DNA of 64,000 nt from Benincasa hispida (GCF_009727055.1 NC_052350.1:18860136-18924135); one strand, 5' to 3'. Counted from the first letter of the stretch, positions 23,771 through 36,353 are shown. Notes: generated by a model from the sequence alone, not told the origin. Program-made: numbers and translations.

Positions 23771-24766
23771 ACTGAAGGGACGGAGAGAGAAAGAGGGTAG
23801 AGATGGAATTGCTCGATAAATGTGTAAAACTTAATGGTGAACATTGTTAAAGTTGGTGAAGTTTAGTTATATAATACTAATTTGTGAAGTTGGTAGACCA
23901 AACACTGAGTTAGGTTAAACACCCAACTCAGCTCAACCCAAGTTAATGGCCTAAACAACCTCTAAATTTAGCTTTTTGTGGACGATGTACTAAAAATCTT
24001 GCATAAAAATACTTTCAATGATGTTATCTACCAAATTTTAAAACGAAAGCTTCAAATATGCACGACTACTAAGCCTACGAATTGAATCACAATGACAAAA
24101 AGTACTCGATCTCAATTAAAAAAACAAAAAAAAAATTATTCATAAAACTTGAGCAATAGACCAGTGCTAAAGCAAGTTCATAAAGTACAATCTTGTTTGT
24201 GTGGAAGAACTTAAATGCAAAAAAAAAAAATAATGTTGTACTAGTTGAAACAAATGATGTCAAAGACCTAATAAGTAGAATGTTTCCTATATTAGTGACA
24301 TATTGATTGTCATTAAAATTTAAAAGTTAGACACGACAATTACTATCTCCAAGTTACGTTGCCTAGTCTATATAAATAAAAAAATTCTATCTACGAAAAT
24401 GATATCTCAATCATGAAAATAAGTAACAAACAAGTGTATCACTGTAAAGTCAAGTTTAAGAACACTGGAAGTAAATGTTGTCAACACATCTTTATATGAC
24501 AAAAATCTTTATCCTTAGTGCAAGAAATGCCCAATAACAAGAGAAACGAATGCCTGCCATACTTCATTAAAAAATACTGAGAGAAAAAAAAAGTCCTAAA
24601 AAGAGAGAGAATAATGTTTCAATCACTGTTTAAAATCCATAGAGCTCCAGCCCTCAAAAGCTTGGAGTATTTCTGGTGTCATTTCATGTGTAAGCTAAGT
24701 GGTTAAATCTTATATAGTAACAAGCATTATCAAGACCAAAGCTTTTAGCTCTAGTGGCAAGCACTT

Positions 24767-25800
24767 CTTCCTTGAACAGTTTTCAGCTCGATGGGACAAT
24801 GAACAGTTCAAAACTTCATATTGTGTCTCATTTACTATTTTAACGCGTTTACATCTAAAAAGCGTAATACATAGAGTAGCATATGATTTTAAGTTAATCA
24901 CAACCACATAAAAGATAAAAATTAAAATAAAATAAAAAGGTGAAGATATGAATGTTCAAATTTTGCATTTCCTTCCGAAAACAAATTGGTTCATTAATAA
25001 GAAATGGTCAAAAGGATGCAAGGCAATGAAAATTTCTTTCGTTCAGAAACAATGTAGAACAAAAATAAAAAATAATAAAACTTCACATTGTTAGACTCGT
25101 TTCTCCATGTGTAATGTTTTTAGTTGGCTGTCACCTATTTGTATAAATTTCATCTCTACATAAGTTGACACTGGAACCGTGCACTTTCATTGATAAGAGT
25201 TTTAACAAATTTGATTACGATAATTTTCAATCTTGACATCCAGAAATTTTGTAACAATGTCAAGAAGAAAAGGGCAGCCATGGCTTGCTTTAATCATATG
25301 AAAAATATTTGTAATCATCCAATTTGCTAAACCACATTGTCATTGTCAACAAAAGAATTTCTTCTTTACGCTGTTGGGTTTAATTAAAAAGTCAAACTTC
25401 ACAAGGGGGAAACTTTTCTTCGCTATTAATTTTCTTAAACCACTCAAACGAATTGATTTAGGAACTTCAGCATTTACATGTCAAAATAAAAACCCCAAAG
25501 CAAACACCACAAAATTTCCCATGTTGATTTAGGAACTTCAGCATTGACATGTCAAAATGAAACCCCAAAGAAAACACCTCAAAATTTCCCACATCTAAAA
25601 TCGTAAAGTATCATAATGAAGTTTAGATGCTTTAAACATAGAGCCAACTACCTTAACATAAACTAAAAGAGCATAAAAGCTACATCCACATGGTAAAATT
25701 AACCCATATATAAGCCCATGTCAAAAAGGGAAAAAAAAAAAAAATCATTGTGTCGCTTCAATGAACAAGATTAAGTACAAATGGGCAAGGAGAATATCAA
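24767..25800. other. region between the duplication and the MIR156 locus
   Basis: AT-rich with no conserved reading frame. It contains a 71-bp direct repeat at 25455-25596 and may include the distal part of the MIR156 primary transcript. Confidence 0.35.
25455..25596. repeat. 71-bp tandem direct repeat (two copies)
   Basis: Copies at 25455-25525 and 25526-25596 start GATTTAGGAACTTCAGCATT and differ at only a few positions, indicating a fairly recent local duplication. Confidence 0.85.
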
Positions 25801-25859
25801 GTAACAAAGAGGACAAAAATCATATGAGTGCAGTTCTGCTAAATTCTATAAGTTAAATC

Positions 25860-27240
25860 AAGCAGAAGAAGAGAGAAACAAAAGTTCTTACCTCTTAACC
25901 GGACAATGGGGGTGGTGGTGGTGATAGTTAATCTGAAGTGAAGAGAAAAATAAGCACGTTGTTGCCTCCCAACGTCAAACAAGTGCTGAGAAAACCAATA
26001 TTCAAGCCCTAATTAGCTACCACTTAAATAAATAACCAGAGAGAAGAAGATGGTGATGATTTTAGAAAAGGGGACAGGAGAACAAAAATCCAGGATTATC
26101 GAATAAATCAGTGACCTGAATGAGGAAATTTTCCGGTTTGGAAACTCCATATCTGGGACTCGAAAATAGCAGACCCTTCAGGCATCCATAACGAGAGATT
26201 GTTGCCATATTCAGCACTCGAGGCGGTTCAGTTTCACACCCTTCTCCAAGTAGTAGCCCACGACGGCAAGAAATTTTTCGTTTTAGGAAAGTAAATAACA
26301 AAACAAAATCTGCAAAACTCTTCAGCAACGAAAAATAATACCTGCATACATATATCCGCAGATTCCAATATTCTCAAGAGCAAAAGAAATATTTGGTCAG
26401 ATATGGAATAACCCAAATCTCAGGAAACCAAAATAAAATAAAAATGAAAATAATAAAAACACAGTGTGTGCGCTATACGCCTATACCAAAGGAAACCCCA
26501 AAACATAGCCGAGAGTTTATGGTTTAGATGGGAACAGTAATCAGGGTTATACATTAAACAACGACGACATTTGAAGGATTTTCCGTTAAATATGAATAGT
26601 AATTGGTTTTGTACCTTCAAAAATTCCATATATAAGCAGGAGAGGACCATCAAAAGTCGCGCTACCAAGTTTCCATGGAAATCAATGTCAAGAAAAAGAA
26701 AAGAAAAGGGCTTCCATGGAAAATTGCAATAGCCAAAGAATATAATATATAATAAATATTGATATGGATGAGAACAAACTGACAAATTAAGAGTGTGAAA
26801 GGCGAAATTGTACACTACAGTGGCGCACCGTTTGAAACTTCGAAGAGGCCGCTTCAACTTCACCAGTGTTATTGTTCCATTTGTCCATCAGAGGAGTTAA
26901 AAAGAAAAGGGTACCCAATAAAGAGAGGAACGGAGCGATAGCCGATAGACATCTGCCCTTCTGACAGTATAAACCAGAGGGAAAGATAGAACGAAGGAAA
27001 GAAAGAAACGTAGAAAGAAAGAGAGAGAGAAGAGAGCAAAAGGGAAAATTATGGGGAAGCTGACAGAAAGAGAAGTGAGCACGCACCCGCAAAGGTATGC
27101 CTTTCATACATTTGGCTGCAGCGTGTGCTCACTCTCTTCTGTCACTCTCCTGCCCTTTTGCTCTCTCTCCCCCTCCATCTCCTTCCACTTTCATCATTCA
27201 TTCATTCAAACGCAACAAAACCCATCAACAATTTCCCTTT
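25860..27240 (-). ncRNA. probable MIR156 primary transcript (extent estimated)
   Basis: The minus-strand region downstream of the miR156 hairpin contains no conserved protein but has several good donor sequences read on the minus strand: AAGAG then GTAAGAAC near 25891, GCAG then GTATTATT near 26340, and TTGAAG then GTACAAAA near 26609. Plant MIR156 primary transcripts are often long and spliced, so these may be its introns. The ends and exon joins are guesses that RNA evidence would have to settle. Confidence 0.4.
27020..27175 (-). ncRNA. MIR156: MIR156 precursor hairpin
   Basis: The minus strand reads TGACAGAAGAGAGTGAGCAC (27144 down to 27125), the canonical 20-nt miR156, followed by a loop of about 40 nt and the star arm GCTCACTTCTCTTTCTGTCAGC (27080 down to 27059). 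The arms pair nearly fully, and the stem extends outward through matching GAGAGCAAAAGGG words on both sides. The mature arm is 5', as is usual for MIR156. miR156 guides AGO1 cleavage and repression of SPL transcription-factor mRNAs and maintains the juvenile phase. On the plus strand the sequence would also fold, but it would not give the canonical mature sequence at the 5' arm. Confidence 0.93.
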
Positions 27241-27860
27241 AATTCGTCAGATCTATCACCTTAAAACCCACCCATTCATGGATTCCATAAAACCCACAAA
27301 ATAACAACCATTTTAACCCTCCCCATGAATTTTTTTCCTTTTTTTTCTTTTGTCAGACATTTCATCAAACACCTTCTGTGCATATGTAAAAAAAAAACAA
27401 ATTCTTTCCATCATAGACGGCAACAGAAACTGGGAATTAGAAAGAGAAATAGGGTTTTGCTATTACATCCATAGATAATACCCATTTCACACGCCATCAA
27501 AAGTAAAACCTATCCTGACATCCTAACCACTTTTTCTCTCTTCTGAAATACGCGTCTGGGAAAGCTACCAATGAGATAATTCCTCCTCCACCACCACCGT
27601 CACACCGTCGGTGAAGAGAGAGAGAAAGGAAGAAGGGGTTTGGGACAATGTTATGAAAAAATGCAGAGAGCAAAATTTAGGAGCGGAAGGCGAGGCAAAG
27701 GACGAAAGGAAGAGGACACGACAGTCCGATCGAGTGGGTTTGTGGGACCCTCTTTTCCTCAACTTGGGATTGGCTGTAAGCAACGTTTATGTGGACTACG
27801 TGGACCACTCAAGGTCCGCCGATTGACTTCATGCCCTAATCTTAACATTTCTATCCATGT
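27241..27860 (-). promoter_or_regulatory. presumed upstream region of MIR156
   Basis: The stretch upstream of the minus-strand hairpin is less AT-rich than its surroundings and has pyrimidine-rich (CT) tracts just upstream on the plus strand. Small frames at 27565-27864 overlap on both strands and have no family features. No specific TATA box is assigned. Confidence 0.3.
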
Positions 27861-29249
27861 CTAGATATTATTTACATATTTTTACATTTTAAATTCACAC
27901 ATAGGTACTCGATCATCATTTTTAATGGATAAAATTAAGATACATTTTTTTTTAACCTTAACTCATCGGTAACTAACATGAATTTTTATCGAATCGAGCA
28001 ATGTTTAATTGACATAGGATTGTGTTAGTAATCACGAGATCTATAGTTTGAATCCTCTTATCTAAATTGTACTAAACAAAAATAGGTATAATCTTCTTTC
28101 CAAGAAGTCGAAGGTTTAATCTCATATCTGCAATTATTATATTAAAAAAAATCACCATGGATAAGTGTCAAGTGTTTATATTTATTAATTTAAATAGTTT
28201 TTTAAAAAATCTATTTTTATTATTTTTCTAAAATATCCATTTACATTAATATAGATGGACTTCAACATTTCTATTTGCTATCGATATTGACATTTACTAA
28301 TTTTTCATTTTCCCTCTTTTTAATGAAAAAAAAAAGACAACAATTTAATTTCTTACCTTGTAACAATTTATTCCTGTTCTATTCAACTTTCGTCTTTTTA
28401 GGTAACATTAGTTTGGTAATGTAATAAACACTTTAGCTTTTTTTTTTTTTTTTTTTTGGGTAGAGACTAATCTGAAAAAGTTAAAAAAAAAATAAAAATT
28501 TAAGGGTTGATATAATTATGAAGTGATAGTTTGGTCTTTGTCGTTTATAAACACATTTTGGACTATTAACTAAAGGACAGTCCTATATTTACATGTGGTT
28601 AAAAAAACTTTAAAACACAAATTTTTAAATAACTTTACTTTTAATTAATTATAGTGAATATCTAATCTGGTGAAAGAGATAGAGACTAAAACGATGTGTT
28701 TGTTTAATTTAAGTAATTTATAATAAATGTGAAATACGTTTGATATAATTAAAAATATTTGAAACATAATTTTATAGAGTGAAATATGAATCGTTAGTGA
28801 ATGAATATACTTTCTTTAAAAATGTTAGACATAAAGTTTAAAATTTGGTCCCTATAGTTTGGATAAAATTAGAATTTAGTCTTCGTGATTTTATAGTTAG
28901 AATCTAATCTCACGGTTCGATGGAAAACTTATATGTAATCTCCATGATTTGATAAAATTCTTATAAATCGAAAGGCGTAAATTTCCTAAGCAAGTTAGAC
29001 ATGAATCTTCTATGAGTATGTTTTTTCATTGTAGAGGTTCTTTCCCTTGTTGCTTTGGCGAAGATTCGTGGATTTTATGGAATATGTAGAAAGGAGTATG
29101 AACTTGCTCAACATCTTCTTATGAGAATTTTTGGGATGAAAAGATGTCTTTCTAACCTATCCTTCATTTTATAGAAGGTTTAGCTATGTTGTATTGTCCT
29201 TTTGGCTTCCAAAAAAAGAAAAAAGAAAAATTATTACTTATTAATACAC
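27861..29249. other. AT-rich intergenic DNA with degenerate SINE-like remnants
   Basis: Around 28005-28070 the plus strand has a weak A-box-like TTTAATTGACATAGG and a B-box-like AGTTTGAATCC; another weak B-box-like GAAGGTTTAATCTC follows near 28110. TTTGGTCCCTATAGTTTGG near 28852 resembles Mutator-type terminal repeats. None has matching ends, so they are not listed as separate elements. Confidence 0.35.
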
Positions 29250-29905
29250 TTAAAAAATGGAAAAATATCTGTTTGGCCCTTAGGTTTTGACCTAATTTCT
29301 ATTTGGTCCCTAGATTTTAAAATGTTATATATTTTGTCCTTAAATTTTGAGTTTGGTTTCATATTAGTCTCTAGGTTTCAAAATGTTATAGTTTTATCCT
29401 TGACATTTGAGTTTTATTTCAATTTGGTTCCTAGATTTCAAGATTTACATTTTTAACCTTGATTTTTCATTAAATACTCATTTTTCATCAGCAGTGCTGA
29501 TATATGTTAATAAATTAAAAATAATTAAATGAGTTATAATTAATTAAGTTTCACTATTTTCATCACTTTTAAAATAAAAAATAAAAATTTCACTTCATAA
29601 TTATTTTAAATCAATTTATAGACATTGACATCAATGATTAAAAGTGAGTATTTTATGAAAATTTGAGGTTAAAAATGTAAAATCTTGAAATCTAGAGACT
29701 AAATTGAAACAAAACTCAAATCTCAATGGTAAAATTGTAACATTTTGAAATTTAGGTACTAAGTTGAAGCTAATGTTAAAATTTAATGACTAAATTAAAA
29801 CTAACATAAGGTTAAATGTGTTACATATTGAAATATAGGACCAAATAAAAATTAGATCCAAAATCTAGGATCCAAAAAGTAATTTTCCTTTTCCCTTTAA
29901 AAAAT
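29250..29905. mobile_element. Mutator-like foldback element (long TIRs, 9-bp TSD)
   Basis: Two long inverted arms (about 29259-29490 and 29640-29896) pair across a core of about 150 bp. The left arm has TTTCAATTTGGTTCCTAGAT and the right arm the near-complement ATCTAGAGACTAAATTGAAA. The identical 9-mer TTAAAAAAT flanks the element at 29250-29258 and 29897-29905, the duplication length typical of Mutator-like elements. No transposase is encoded, so it is non-autonomous. The TSD is low complexity, which weakens that one point. Confidence 0.75.
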
Positions 29906-30038
29906 TATGAGAATGTAGGAGCTTATAAAACAAACTTGTGAATGAAAAAATATAAAGATCAAGTTCAACATGATTTTTTTAGTATATTCAATGAGATCTT
30001 CAAGTGACGTCATGTGCATTTATATTTTAATTTGTGAG

Positions 30039-30401
30039 TATTGGATTATCTATCAAATTTATGCCCATTAGATGCTCAAGTTTAGAATTCATTGACCATA
30101 CGTTATGCCCTCATTTCTCAAAGTGTTGTCCATATGTCTCAACATTACACATTATTAATGTTTATGTAATCCACCTCCTACTTGTCAAATTGTCGTAGAA
30201 TTTGGTGGTTTTAGGAGATACACACATTGTAACAAATCCAAAAAGATGGGAGAACGTTGAGAAATTCATCATTTTTATTTTATTTACTTTTGTTATTTAT
30301 TTATTTCATATATTTATATATTATGTTTAATTTATTTTAATATTATATTATATTATATTATATTGGTATCCGTGTTCCCTTTTGTGTTCATCAAGTTCAC
30401 A
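30039..30401 (+). repeat. 5' LTR of a degenerate copia element
   Basis: About 363 bp matching 33387-33702: shared TGCCCATTAGATGCTCA/TGTCCATTAGATGCTCA, ATTCATTGACCATA, CACCTCCTACTTG and ATATTATATTGGTATC. It is followed by ACACGTTATCAGCACGAGC, the usual sequence at the LTR-internal junction (primer-binding site) of this copia group. The start is set by comparison with the polypurine end at 33386. Confidence 0.8.
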
Positions 30402-30568
30402 ACACGTTATCAGCACGAGCTTCTATCGTTTTCCTCGCTAAAGGTAGGTCATAAAGATATGTTGGTTTTTCTCTCTCTTCATTATAATTAATAAATTAAA
30501 TATTGTTTTGCATATTTGATATATATTAAATTTCTAATATAAATATAATATTTTGTAATAGTGTTATT

Positions 30569-33254
30569 ATGAAAAATATTACAAAATTAAAATTTGTAGC
30601 ATTTGATATTAATGGTAATAATTATTTTTCATCAGTGCTTAATGCTAAAATACACTTGGATGTCATAAAAATGTGATCATCAGAAAACAATTTTTCTTCC
30701 TAAAGCTCGTCGTAAATGGATGTACTTGAGGCTCCAAAATTTTAAATCAATATGTTAGAGAAGACATTTTTCTACATTTCGTATATGCTCCTGCTGTAGC
30801 AATATCGAGAGAAATTTTTTAAATAATATTATGAACTAATTTTATGTCTTATCGCGGCTGAACAAAATAACGAGTCATTGATGAAAAATTATGAATCTTG
30901 AATAACTGGAACAACATCAATCCCTGAAGTGAATGTTAATAATCGTGGTCGAGGTCGTGACCATGGTAGAGGAATAAATAATTATTATTTTCGTGGTGGT
31001 AGTTCTAATCATTCATATTTCAAAAGAACCATACAAAATAATGATCACAAAGGAGAAACTCTACAAGATAAGAATTCAAAAGGTGTTGAAAATATATGCT
31101 TTAGATGCGGAATGGTTGGACGTTGGTCACGTACTTGTCATACGTCAAAACATTTAGTTGATCTCTATCAAGCTTCCCTAAAGAAAAAAGAGAAAAATGT
31201 GAATGAAAATTTGCATACCAAATTAATGACATATTTGACCCATCCCATATGACAAATTTGGATGTGGCAAACTTCTTTAAATCTTCTGAAAAGAAAATCA
31301 ACAGAATTGATGGAACATTGAGTGTTTCATTTGACTTCGAAAATATCTAGACTTAATGTTATTTTTAATCATCTCTATATTTTTTTCCTCTTAGTAAATG
31401 TTAACAATTGTATATTCAAAATGTTGTTTTTCTTATTGTAATTATTTTCTTTTAATGAAGAAAACTGGATTATTTTCTTATGTTGGATGACTAAAAACGA
31501 GCAAAGAAGATGTATGTCTGACAGACAGTACAACTACACATACAATACTTACAGGTATAAAATATTTTTCCAAACTGACAATACTGGAAGCAAAAGTCAA
31601 TACGATATCAGGTTATGCAAACCTAATTGAAGACTTTGGAAAAACAAATATTATTTTACCCAGAGGAACAAAATTTACAATTGAGAATGCATTGTTTTCT
31701 AGTCAATCAAAGAGAACTCTACTTAGTTTTAAAGATATATGTTCAATGGTTATCGTATTGAGACTGATACAAAGAATAATATGGAGTATCTTTATATCAT
31801 ATCTATTGTCTCATATGAAAAACGTATATTGGAAGAGTTGTCTACTTTATATTATGAATTATATTATACTCATATACAAGTAACTTAAACATATGCAACA
31901 ATGAACCTGAAGTTCATGAATCCAACCATATTTACAATTTGGCATGACAGATTAAGTTATCCAGGGTCTATAAGGATGAAAAAAAATGATTAAGAATTCA
32001 AATAGACACCCGTTGAGGAGCCAGAAGATTCTTCATAAATTATCATGTGATGCTTGCTCTCGAGAAAAATTGTTAGTTAGACTATCATCAGCTAATGTGG
32101 GGACAAAATCACCTACATTTTTATAACGAATTCATGGTGATATATGTGGACTTATTAACCTACCAAGTGGACCATTTAAATATTTTATAGAATTAATAAA
32201 TGCATCTAGCAGATGGTCACACATGTGTTTATTATCAAGTTGAAATATTTATTTGCAAGATTATTTGCTCAAATAATTAAGTCAATACCACAATTTCTTT
32301 ATTATACAATTAAGACCATAGGTCTTGATAATGCTGGTGACTTCACATTCCAAGTTTTTTACAATTATTGTATGTCAATTCAGATAAGTGTTGAACATCT
32401 TGTAGCTCATGTTCATACACAAAATAGTTTAGCAAAATCATTCATAAAACATTTGGAGTTAATTGTTAGACCATTGCTTATGAGATATAAGCTTATCACA
32501 TCTGTATGGGAACATGTTATTTTGCATGCAACGTCACTTGTATGCATTAGGCCAATAGCTTATCATTAGTACTCACAAGTACAATTAGTTTATAGCCATG
32601 AGTCAAATATTTTTCATCTGAGAATTTTTAGATGTATAGTATAAGTTCCAATTGCTCCACCGCAACGCACTGAGATGGGTCCTCAAAGGAGGTTAGGAAT
32701 ATATATTGGATATGGTTTCCCATCAGTTATCAAATATCTTGAACCCCTGACAGGTGATATATTTACTACTCGATTTGGTTGTGAATGCAGGTTAGTTATC
32801 TAATCCATACAAGCATGGAGAATATTTTTATATCATGACGACTAGTGAAACAGATCATAACGGCTACTTCCTCAAATCATGCTGCAATTCTTGCAATTCA
32901 CAAGGCTAGTCGAGAATGTGTATGACTAAGATTAATGACTCAGTACATTCGTAGAACATATGGTTTGTCTTTTTGTAAAAATCTTCCAACGATATTATCC
33001 GAAAATAACATAACATGCATATCCCAAATCAAATGAGGATATATTAAATGAGATAGAACAAAACATAATTCACCAAAGCTTTTATACACTCATGATCTTG
33101 AAGAAAATGTGACACCACTGTACAATAAATTTGTTTGAAGAATAACCTAGTATACTTATTTACAAAATCTACCAATTGCAACATTTGAGAAATTAGTGCA
33201 CAATATTGGAATGTGGCGACTCAGATATCTCAAGTGATGTTTCCATGAGAGGGA
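30569..33254 (+). pseudogene. degenerate copia gag-pol (RT deleted)
   Basis: Gag begins MKNITKLKFVAFDINGNNYF. A nucleocapsid region RGRGRDHGRG...CFRCGMVGRWSRTC (about 31098-31140) follows, in which the zinc-knuckle His is Arg. Integrase pieces are recognisable as IWHDRLSYPGSIRMKK, GDICGLINLPSGPFKYF, ASSRWSH, QISVEHLVAHVHTQNSLAKS and SHLRIFGC-like remains. RNase H-end pieces (PTIL, GYIK, KLLYTHDLEEN, FEKLVHNIGMWRL) finish it. Reverse transcriptase is missing between about 32870 and 32935. Many stops and frameshifts; dead. Confidence 0.85.
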
Positions 33255-33386
33255 GTAATATACTATATTATTTTTAAGAGTATTAAATTATATGAAATAT
33301 GCACTTTTTTCCTTCACTGAGATTTTTTTCCTAGTAAGGTTTTAAAGAGACGTATTATATATATATAATGGGCATCTAAGGGGTAG

Positions 33387-33702
33387 TATTATAAATATTA
33401 TGATAATAAATGTCCATTAGATGCTCATAATTAGTGTCCATTGACCATATTTCATGCTTTATTTCTCAACATTACACATTATTAGTATCCATGTAATACA
33501 CCTCCTACTTGCCAAATTCCTGACATTTGGTGGGTTTGGGTTTTGGAAGAAACACACATTGGGCAAAATTAAAAAATATTGGAGGAATTTGAGAAATCCA
33601 TCATTTTTATTTTATTTACTTTATTTATTTCATATATTTATATATTATGTTTAATTTATTTTATTATTATATTATATTATATTATATTGGTATCTGTGTT
33701 CC
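33387..33702 (+). repeat. 3' LTR (3'-truncated) of the copia element
   Basis: Preceded by a polypurine-like CTAAGGGGTAG at 33376-33386. It matches the 5' LTR up to GGTATCTGTGTTCC, then diverges, lacking the last 60-70 bp. The visible divergence and small deletions against the 5' LTR show an old insertion. Confidence 0.8.
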
Positions 33703-34207
33703 GTATTTTAAAAAAATCGATGAATTGTTTTGGAAACTTAAAAAAAAAAAAAAACAAACAAAGAACAAAACAATTGCAATGTAATAGTTAAAATAAAAAA
33801 CAAAGTAGAATACAATACATTTATTATATTCAGAGAGATAAAAGAAATAATTAGTATTTAGAGCATGAACAAATATATTTCAAGATAGGAGTGGATTCCT
33901 ATAATTAATTTAAACATGAGTTGTGTAATAATTTATGAAAATAATTACTCAAAAAAATTTCAACCAAAATATAAGCACCACTGGTTAAAGTATGTGTTAT
34001 TAAGTAAAAATTAGAATTTGAATCTCCTACTTGCATCTGTTAGTTGAATTAAAAAAAAAAAAAAATTCAACAAATGATATAAGTTAAAATTAAAATATTT
34101 GGATTGTATATATAAATATACGTTAATCAGTTAAGTTGTATTTAAATTAATCTCTTACTCATACTAGTAATGAGTACATGTTACACACGTTGAATGTTGA
34201 AGTTTTA

Positions 34208-34302
34208 GCTAACAAGAGCATAGTATTTATACTATTAACCTTGTGGTCTGAGATTCAATCCCTCGCCCCACATTTTTATTACAATACATTTCCAAAAAAA
34301 AT
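34208..34302 (+). mobile_element. tRNA-derived SINE, same family as 18951-19055
   Basis: It reads GCTAACAAGAGCATAG, then CTATTAACCTTGTGGTCTGAG, ATTCAATCCC (decayed B box), CCCCACATTTTTATTACAATAC and an A tail, colinear with the SINE in copy A, with a deletion over the A box. TGTTGAAGTTTTA flanks it at 34195-34207 and 34303-34315, a 13-bp target-site duplication. Confidence 0.85.
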
Positions 34303-34349
34303 TGTTGAAGTTTTAATTTAAAGTTTAAAAAATAGTATTTAAATTTTTT

Positions 34350-34376
34350 GTAATATATATATATATATATATATAA
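34350..34376. repeat. (AT)n microsatellite
   Basis: Uninterrupted AT dinucleotide run of more than ten units. Confidence 0.85.
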
Positions 34377-34379
34377 CTT

Positions 34380-36350
34380 ACTTTTATGATTATAAACCGA
34401 TAATAATAGTAAAATAAATTATTTTTAACTATATAAAAGACAGACACCGAAGTATTGTATTATAAAAAAAATAACTTTTAAATGAAAATTGATCCTATAT
34501 GTCTATGTATACTTTTCGTCTATCATAAAATTTTGGTCTCATATCACTAGCTTACCTCTCTCAAATGTGCCCATAAATTTTTTTATTATTTCAAATTCTT
34601 TCTATTAATCTCCTTTATATTTCAGGTAATTGTTTTAAATGATAAAATTATTAAAAATATTTTCAAATATAACAAAATATTTTCTGTTACTTTTGATGTT
34701 TGGTATCTATCTTGTGTACCTTTCTAAGATATCATCAAAATTTAGACTGGTTTATTACTTTCTAATAAACCTTCCAATTCAATATTAGTCTTAGAATATA
34801 CTTAAAAATACTAAGACTAGATTTGAATAAATAAAAAGGATATATAGTAACCATATAATGATATTAAGTTAAAGAAATTGATGACAAACATAGAATTTGG
34901 GAGGGAAGTTAAAGAACATATTTGTGAATAACTTTTTGAATTTTCTTAGATTCTAGTGAAATTCGAGAGAACCTAAAAACCATTCTAAAGAATGTAACAG
35001 TAGTGGATTATTATATAATACCACTACATAACTTCGATACTTCATTACAGAGCACATGTGCTATAATTCTTAAGTTACAAATAATCAGGCAAAAATGAAG
35101 TCAAACATTAAAAGAGAAGAAATATATAAAACAACATGCAAAAATGCAGCAATGAATAATCACTCAAAGCTATTTAGTTTGCATTTTTTATATAGACACT
35201 TTTAGTAGTTTTCAAATTTTATGGACTTCCAAATTTTTATATAACTTTTACAAGTTTATATATGGATCGTATCTATAAATGGATGCACTGATTTGATATG
35301 TAACTACTTTCACCTGAACAAGCATGTACCATCAACATCAATTATACCTATTTGACTTAAAAGACAGTTACATTCGAACAGCCGCATCCTATTAATGAAG
35401 TGCAAAGTAATTTAAAATACATGTATATTCAACCAGTCACACGTCCCATCAACAACAGGCAAAACAGACATGTATTAATAATGTAGAGGCAAGAAAGAAA
35501 AGGAAAGATTCCCCTTATAGACCCTTTTATCTATAATATAGATAGATAAGTGTTAATTAGTATGTGGAAATTTGGACATTAATTTAAAGTTTCTTAAAAT
35601 GAAATATTAGTGAAAATATATTTAGTCTAAATAGATCAACTGTGAGTTCCTAAAAAAAAATCAGTTGGTTTTTACACAAATGGATAGTTTTTTTCTATGT
35701 CATAACCTTGTACTTAAATAAAACAAACACTAAGGGTTTGTTTAGAGTACTGAGTTGAGATATGATGTTTAGAGTTCATATGTCTGTAAAGTTTATCTGT
35801 CTATGTTTGGGGTGCAGATTTATTTGGTTTGAGTTCATATGTTTGTGTTTAGGGTGCAGAGTATAGTTTGTACGTCTAAGGTATTTGCTACAGTTTTTTG
35901 AACTCTAAATAATATGCTTTTATGATAACTATTTTTTAAAAACTTTATTATTCAATAATTATACCCATCTTGTGTTGAATAAAGTATAGATTTGCAATTC
36001 TTTTAATTTCTAAAGCCTATAAAACACTATATCCACATCTAAATTTCTTGCTTTGTTGTATATTTTCAATCAATGTTTTAAAAACCAAGATAAATTTTGA
36101 AAACTATAATCATAATAATAATAAATTTTAAAACTTGTTTTTGTTTTTTTTAATTTGGTTAATAATTCAATTTTTTTTACTTAAGAAAGATGACAACTAT
36201 GATAAGAAATTGGGAGAAAACATCCTTAATTTGAAAAAATAAAAAATAAAAAACCAAATAATTGCCAAATTAAATCTTAATTTTACAATTTTGTATTTAA
36301 TAGGCTATGAAGTTTCAATTGTGCATAGTTTGTTCCTAAAAGATTCCAAT
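34380..36350. other. AT-rich intergenic DNA
   Basis: No genes. The stretch 35735-35960 (GGGTTTGTTTAGAGTACTGA, GTTTGGGGTGCAGATTT, GGTATTTGCTACAGTTTTTT) is related to 18130-18290 and 22130-22290 in the tandem duplication, so a dispersed repeat family is shared. Confidence 0.4.
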
Positions 36351-36353
36351 TTC

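Larger units (their letters stand above)
20390..24766. repeat. tandem duplication, right copy (B), about 4.4 kb
   Basis: Direct repeat of 16438-20389. It is longer chiefly because it keeps about 230 bp between 22930 and 23200 that A lacks, and because its minisatellite is longer. It lacks the SINE and the 63-bp doubling. The two copies differ by many substitutions and small indels, so the duplication is not recent. No conserved protein is encoded. Confidence 0.85.

Noticed and set aside
26062..27107. Minus-strand frames of 60-147 codons as proteins
   Set aside because: They overlap the MIR156 hairpin and presumed primary transcript, and have no recognisable domain.
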